A stretch of 6,055 bases of DNA from Flavobacteriaceae bacterium. Lineage in GTDB: Bacteria > Bacteroidota > Bacteroidia > Flavobacteriales > Flavobacteriaceae. The notes below the pieces were generated by a model. The model saw nothing but the letters and a program-made list of their open reading frames with translations. It was not told the origin of the DNA and ran no database searches. Where the stretch lies: the NCBI GenBank assembly GCA_029247985.1, contig JAQWKF010000127.1:1-6055 (forward strand). Direction: 5' to 3'. The position numbers and the translations under genes are program-made. Of this stretch, positions 4,083 through 6,055 are shown in pieces. Every line of letters starts with the position of its first letter. Position 1 is the first letter of the stretch.

Positions 4083-5912
4083 ATGGCTTCATTAAATGAA
4101 CACAATCAGCCACTTGACAAAAGGTTAACAAAGCACCTGCTTAGAAGGGCTTGCTTTCAATACTCAAAAGCGCAATTGGATGCCATGATTGGCAAAACAC
4201 CAGCTGAAATATTAGCCCAGCTAAATGTTTCTAAGTCATACGCATGGAATTGGCCAAACGATCCTGTTACAAATGGGCCAGGGGCTAATACTTCGTGTGC
4301 AAATAATCAGGATGGCTTTTGGCTAAATGATGCCAATTGGCAAAACAACAGTTATACATGTAGGCAAGGCCCCAAACGCGCTTTGGTTGCTGGATGGTGG
4401 TGGTATAATACCATAAAACAAAACACTCTCATCGATAAACTAACGTGGTTTTTGTTTACCACCTTTACTGCTTCCAAAGACGACGGTTCTGGTAAATCAG
4501 CTCATTATTTTGACTATTTAAACTTGCTGCAATTTTACGCTGATAAAAGTGTTAAAGACCTTGCTCGCAAAATTACTTTTGATAATTCCATGCTTTATTA
4601 TTTAGATAATGGAGATAATAACAATAACAGCCCAAACGAGAATTATGCTCGCGAATTTTTAGAACTTTTCACTATTGGCAAAGGTCCTCAGGTTTCTGAT
4701 GGCGATTATACGAATTATACCGAACACGATGTTGTTCAAGCTGCTAAGGTATTTTCAGGCATTAAATTGAAAAATAACCGCAATACTTTAGACAGTGACA
4801 GCGCTAAATCTCCGCATTTTCCCTTCGGCATTCCTATGGGGTATATCAATGTGAATAAGCACGATAAGGGAGATAAAACGTTTAGCTATGCTTTTGACAA
4901 TCAAACCATTTCTGGTGGAAATTCAACATCAACTATACATTCAGAGTTGGATGATTTTGTGGATATGGTCTTTGATCAATTGGAGACTGCAAAAAATTAT
5001 GTTCGTAAAATGTACCGCATGTTTGTTCGCAGCGAATGGGATCAAGAGGTTGAGGATGATATCATCACACTCCTAGCGCAACAGCTTAAAAATAATGGGT
5101 ATAACTTGCTAGAAGTATTACAGACTTTACTCAAATCAAAGCATTTTTTTGATTTAGATGATTCGGATAGTTCCAATGAAAACATTGGAGGTATTATAAA
5201 AAGCCCATTACAGTTTTTAAATGAATTGTTATCAATACTAGATATTAAGATTCCAAACCCAGAAACGCCTCAAGTGGCTGAGGGTACAAGTCAGAATGAT
5301 GCAAAAAGCAATGAGAATTATAGGTTTTATATGTTTTGGTGGAATTTTTGCCACAATACGTTTTTCTCATATAGTGGAATGAATATTTTTTCTCCACCAT
5401 CAGTCGCTGGTTACCCTGCCGATTACCAACCACCTGCCTATGATAGGGCTTGGTTTAATTCAAACAATATCATAGCTCGCTACAATACTATTCTATCTTT
5501 TATTGGTGGAACGTATACTAGTGATAATTATGGAAACGGACATAATGTAATCCAAGGTGTTCAAACAACCAATAATGGTTATCAATATTATGCGCGCATA
5601 TGGACAGCCTTTGATGCTACGGATTTTATTGAAAATACTGTTTCAGACCCCTATGACGCCACTAAAATAGTACAAGAGTTATCCGAGCTCTTTTATAGCG
5701 AAGATTTAGACGCCAACCGGATTGCTTATTTTGTGAAATTTCTAATTCATGACAATGAGCAAAATTATGTTTGGTATGATGCATGGGAAGCCTACAAGAC
5801 AACAAATGGGAGCACACAAGAAGCTGCCGCTAATTTTATTAAGAACAGACTTTCTGGTCAAGAAGGTTTGCTTCCTAAAATGATCAATGCTGCCGAATTC
5901 CAATTGATGTAA
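4083..5912 (+). CDS. DUF1800 family protein
   Basis: The product is 609 residues from the ATG at 4083. The frame stays open upstream to a TTG at 4035, but those 16 extra residues lack family features, while MASLNEHNQPLDKRLTKHLLRRA begins as DUF1800 proteins do. Family marks are HLLRRACF (18-25), PNENYAREFLELFTIG (184-199), EHDVVQAAKVFSG (214-226), the NKHDKGDK turn (258-265), IIKSPLQFLNELL (371-383), FSPPSVAGYP (436-445) and an EFQLM end. The usual LFWHNHF-like segment reads TWFLFTTF (121-128), lacking its histidines. The region is rich in Trp, Tyr and Asn. There is no N-terminal signal peptide. DUF1800 genes typically sit before DUF1501 genes, as here with 8 bases between. No reaction is established for the family to my knowledge, so I assign none. 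Confidence 0.9.
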   Translation: MASLNEHNQPLDKRLTKHLLRRACFQYSKAQLDAMIGKTPAEILAQLNVSKSYAWNWPNDPVTNGPGANTSCANNQDGFWLNDANWQNNSYTCRQGPKRALVAGWWWYNTIKQNTLIDKLTWFLFTTFTASKDDGSGKSAHYFDYLNLLQFYADKSVKDLARKITFDNSMLYYLDNGDNNNNSPNENYAREFLELFTIGKGPQVSDGDYTNYTEHDVVQAAKVFSGIKLKNNRNTLDSDSAKSPHFPFGIPMGYINVNKHDKGDKTFSYAFDNQTISGGNSTSTIHSELDDFVDMVFDQLETAKNYVRKMYRMFVRSEWDQEVEDDIITLLAQQLKNNGYNLLEVLQTLLKSKHFFDLDDSDSSNENIGGIIKSPLQFLNELLSILDIKIPNPETPQVAEGTSQNDAKSNENYRFYMFWWNFCHNTFFSYSGMNIFSPPSVAGYPADYQPPAYDRAWFNSNNIIARYNTILSFIGGTYTSDNYGNGHNVIQGVQTTNNGYQYYARIWTAFDATDFIENTVSDPYDATKIVQELSELFYSEDLDANRIAYFVKFLIHDNEQNYVWYDAWEAYKTTNGSTQEAAANFIKNRLSGQEGLLPKMINAAEFQLM

Positions 5913-5920
5913 TAACGCTT

Positions 5921-6055
5921 ATGAAAAGAAGAGAATTTATTAAACTTTCATCTACTGCTTCAGCTCTTGGATTACTTCCTTATGAGGTGGGCGCAGCCTT
6001 AAAGTTAGCCAATACCTCTTTAAATTGTGGTGATATTTCTAATCGAAAATTAGTT
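5921..6055 (+). CDS. N-terminal part of a DUF1501 family protein (3' truncated by the window)
   Basis: Forty-five codons are visible from the ATG at 5921 to the last base. The start MKRREFIKLSS matches a twin-arginine (Tat) signal core, RRxFxK, followed by a modestly hydrophobic stretch (STASALGLLPYEVGAAL). The fragment ends in NRKLV, the point where DUF1501 proteins typically enter their first core strand (a LV-rich strand leading to GGNDGLN). The ATG lies 8 bases after the DUF1800 stop, so the two are almost certainly co-transcribed. DUF1501 is, from memory, related to the alkaline phosphatase/sulfatase fold, but its metal ligands lie outside the window. The identity rests on the signal, the short conserved start and the neighbour. 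Confidence 0.83.
   Translation, partial: MKRREFIKLSSTASALGLLPYEVGAALKLANTSLNCGDISNRKLV

Overview
The window reads as chromosomal DNA from a marine-type Bacteroidota, most likely a flavobacterium. The support is: low G+C; a Por-type (type IX, T9SS) C-terminal sorting domain on the first gene; A-rich sequence instead of a Shine-Dalgarno box before the starts; and a DUF1800-DUF1501 pair of the kind common in this phylum. All convincing genes lie on the + strand. No tRNA, rRNA, IS element, CRISPR array or phage gene was seen.

Layout. (1) Positions 2-490 hold the 3' end of a secreted T9SS substrate. Its module before the sorting domain resembles the tail of flavobacterial secreted polysaccharidases, so a glycoside hydrolase probably lies off the left edge. 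(2) 491-601 is a spacer with a long-loop inverted repeat and a perfect 14-bp palindrome. (3) 602-928 encodes a small unrecognised, probably exported protein with a non-ATG start. (4) 978-2831 is a SulP anion transporter with a C-terminal STAS domain. Eleven bases later, 2843-3472 encodes a beta-carbonic anhydrase, closed by a strong intrinsic terminator. The pair looks like a bicarbonate uptake/CO2 hydration operon, possibly with the small gene as its first member. (5) 3519-3624 is an AT-rich leader with direct and inverted repeats before a 63-residue cold-shock protein (3625-3816), whose terminator hairpin begins inside the coding sequence. (6) 3855-4082 is a spacer with an 11-bp AT-rich inverted repeat and a two-codon reading frame one base before the next gene. 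(7) 4083-5912 encodes a DUF1800 protein, followed 8 bases later by the first 45 codons of a DUF1501 protein with a twin-arginine-like N-terminus (5921 to the window end).

Most of this is recognisable core or common accessory content. Nothing here proves a new system. The least explained parts are the small gene before the transporter, the hydrophilic insertion in the transporter, the repeat-rich cold-shock leader, and the DUF1800/DUF1501 pair, whose biochemical role is to my knowledge unsettled and in which only one partner shows an export signal.
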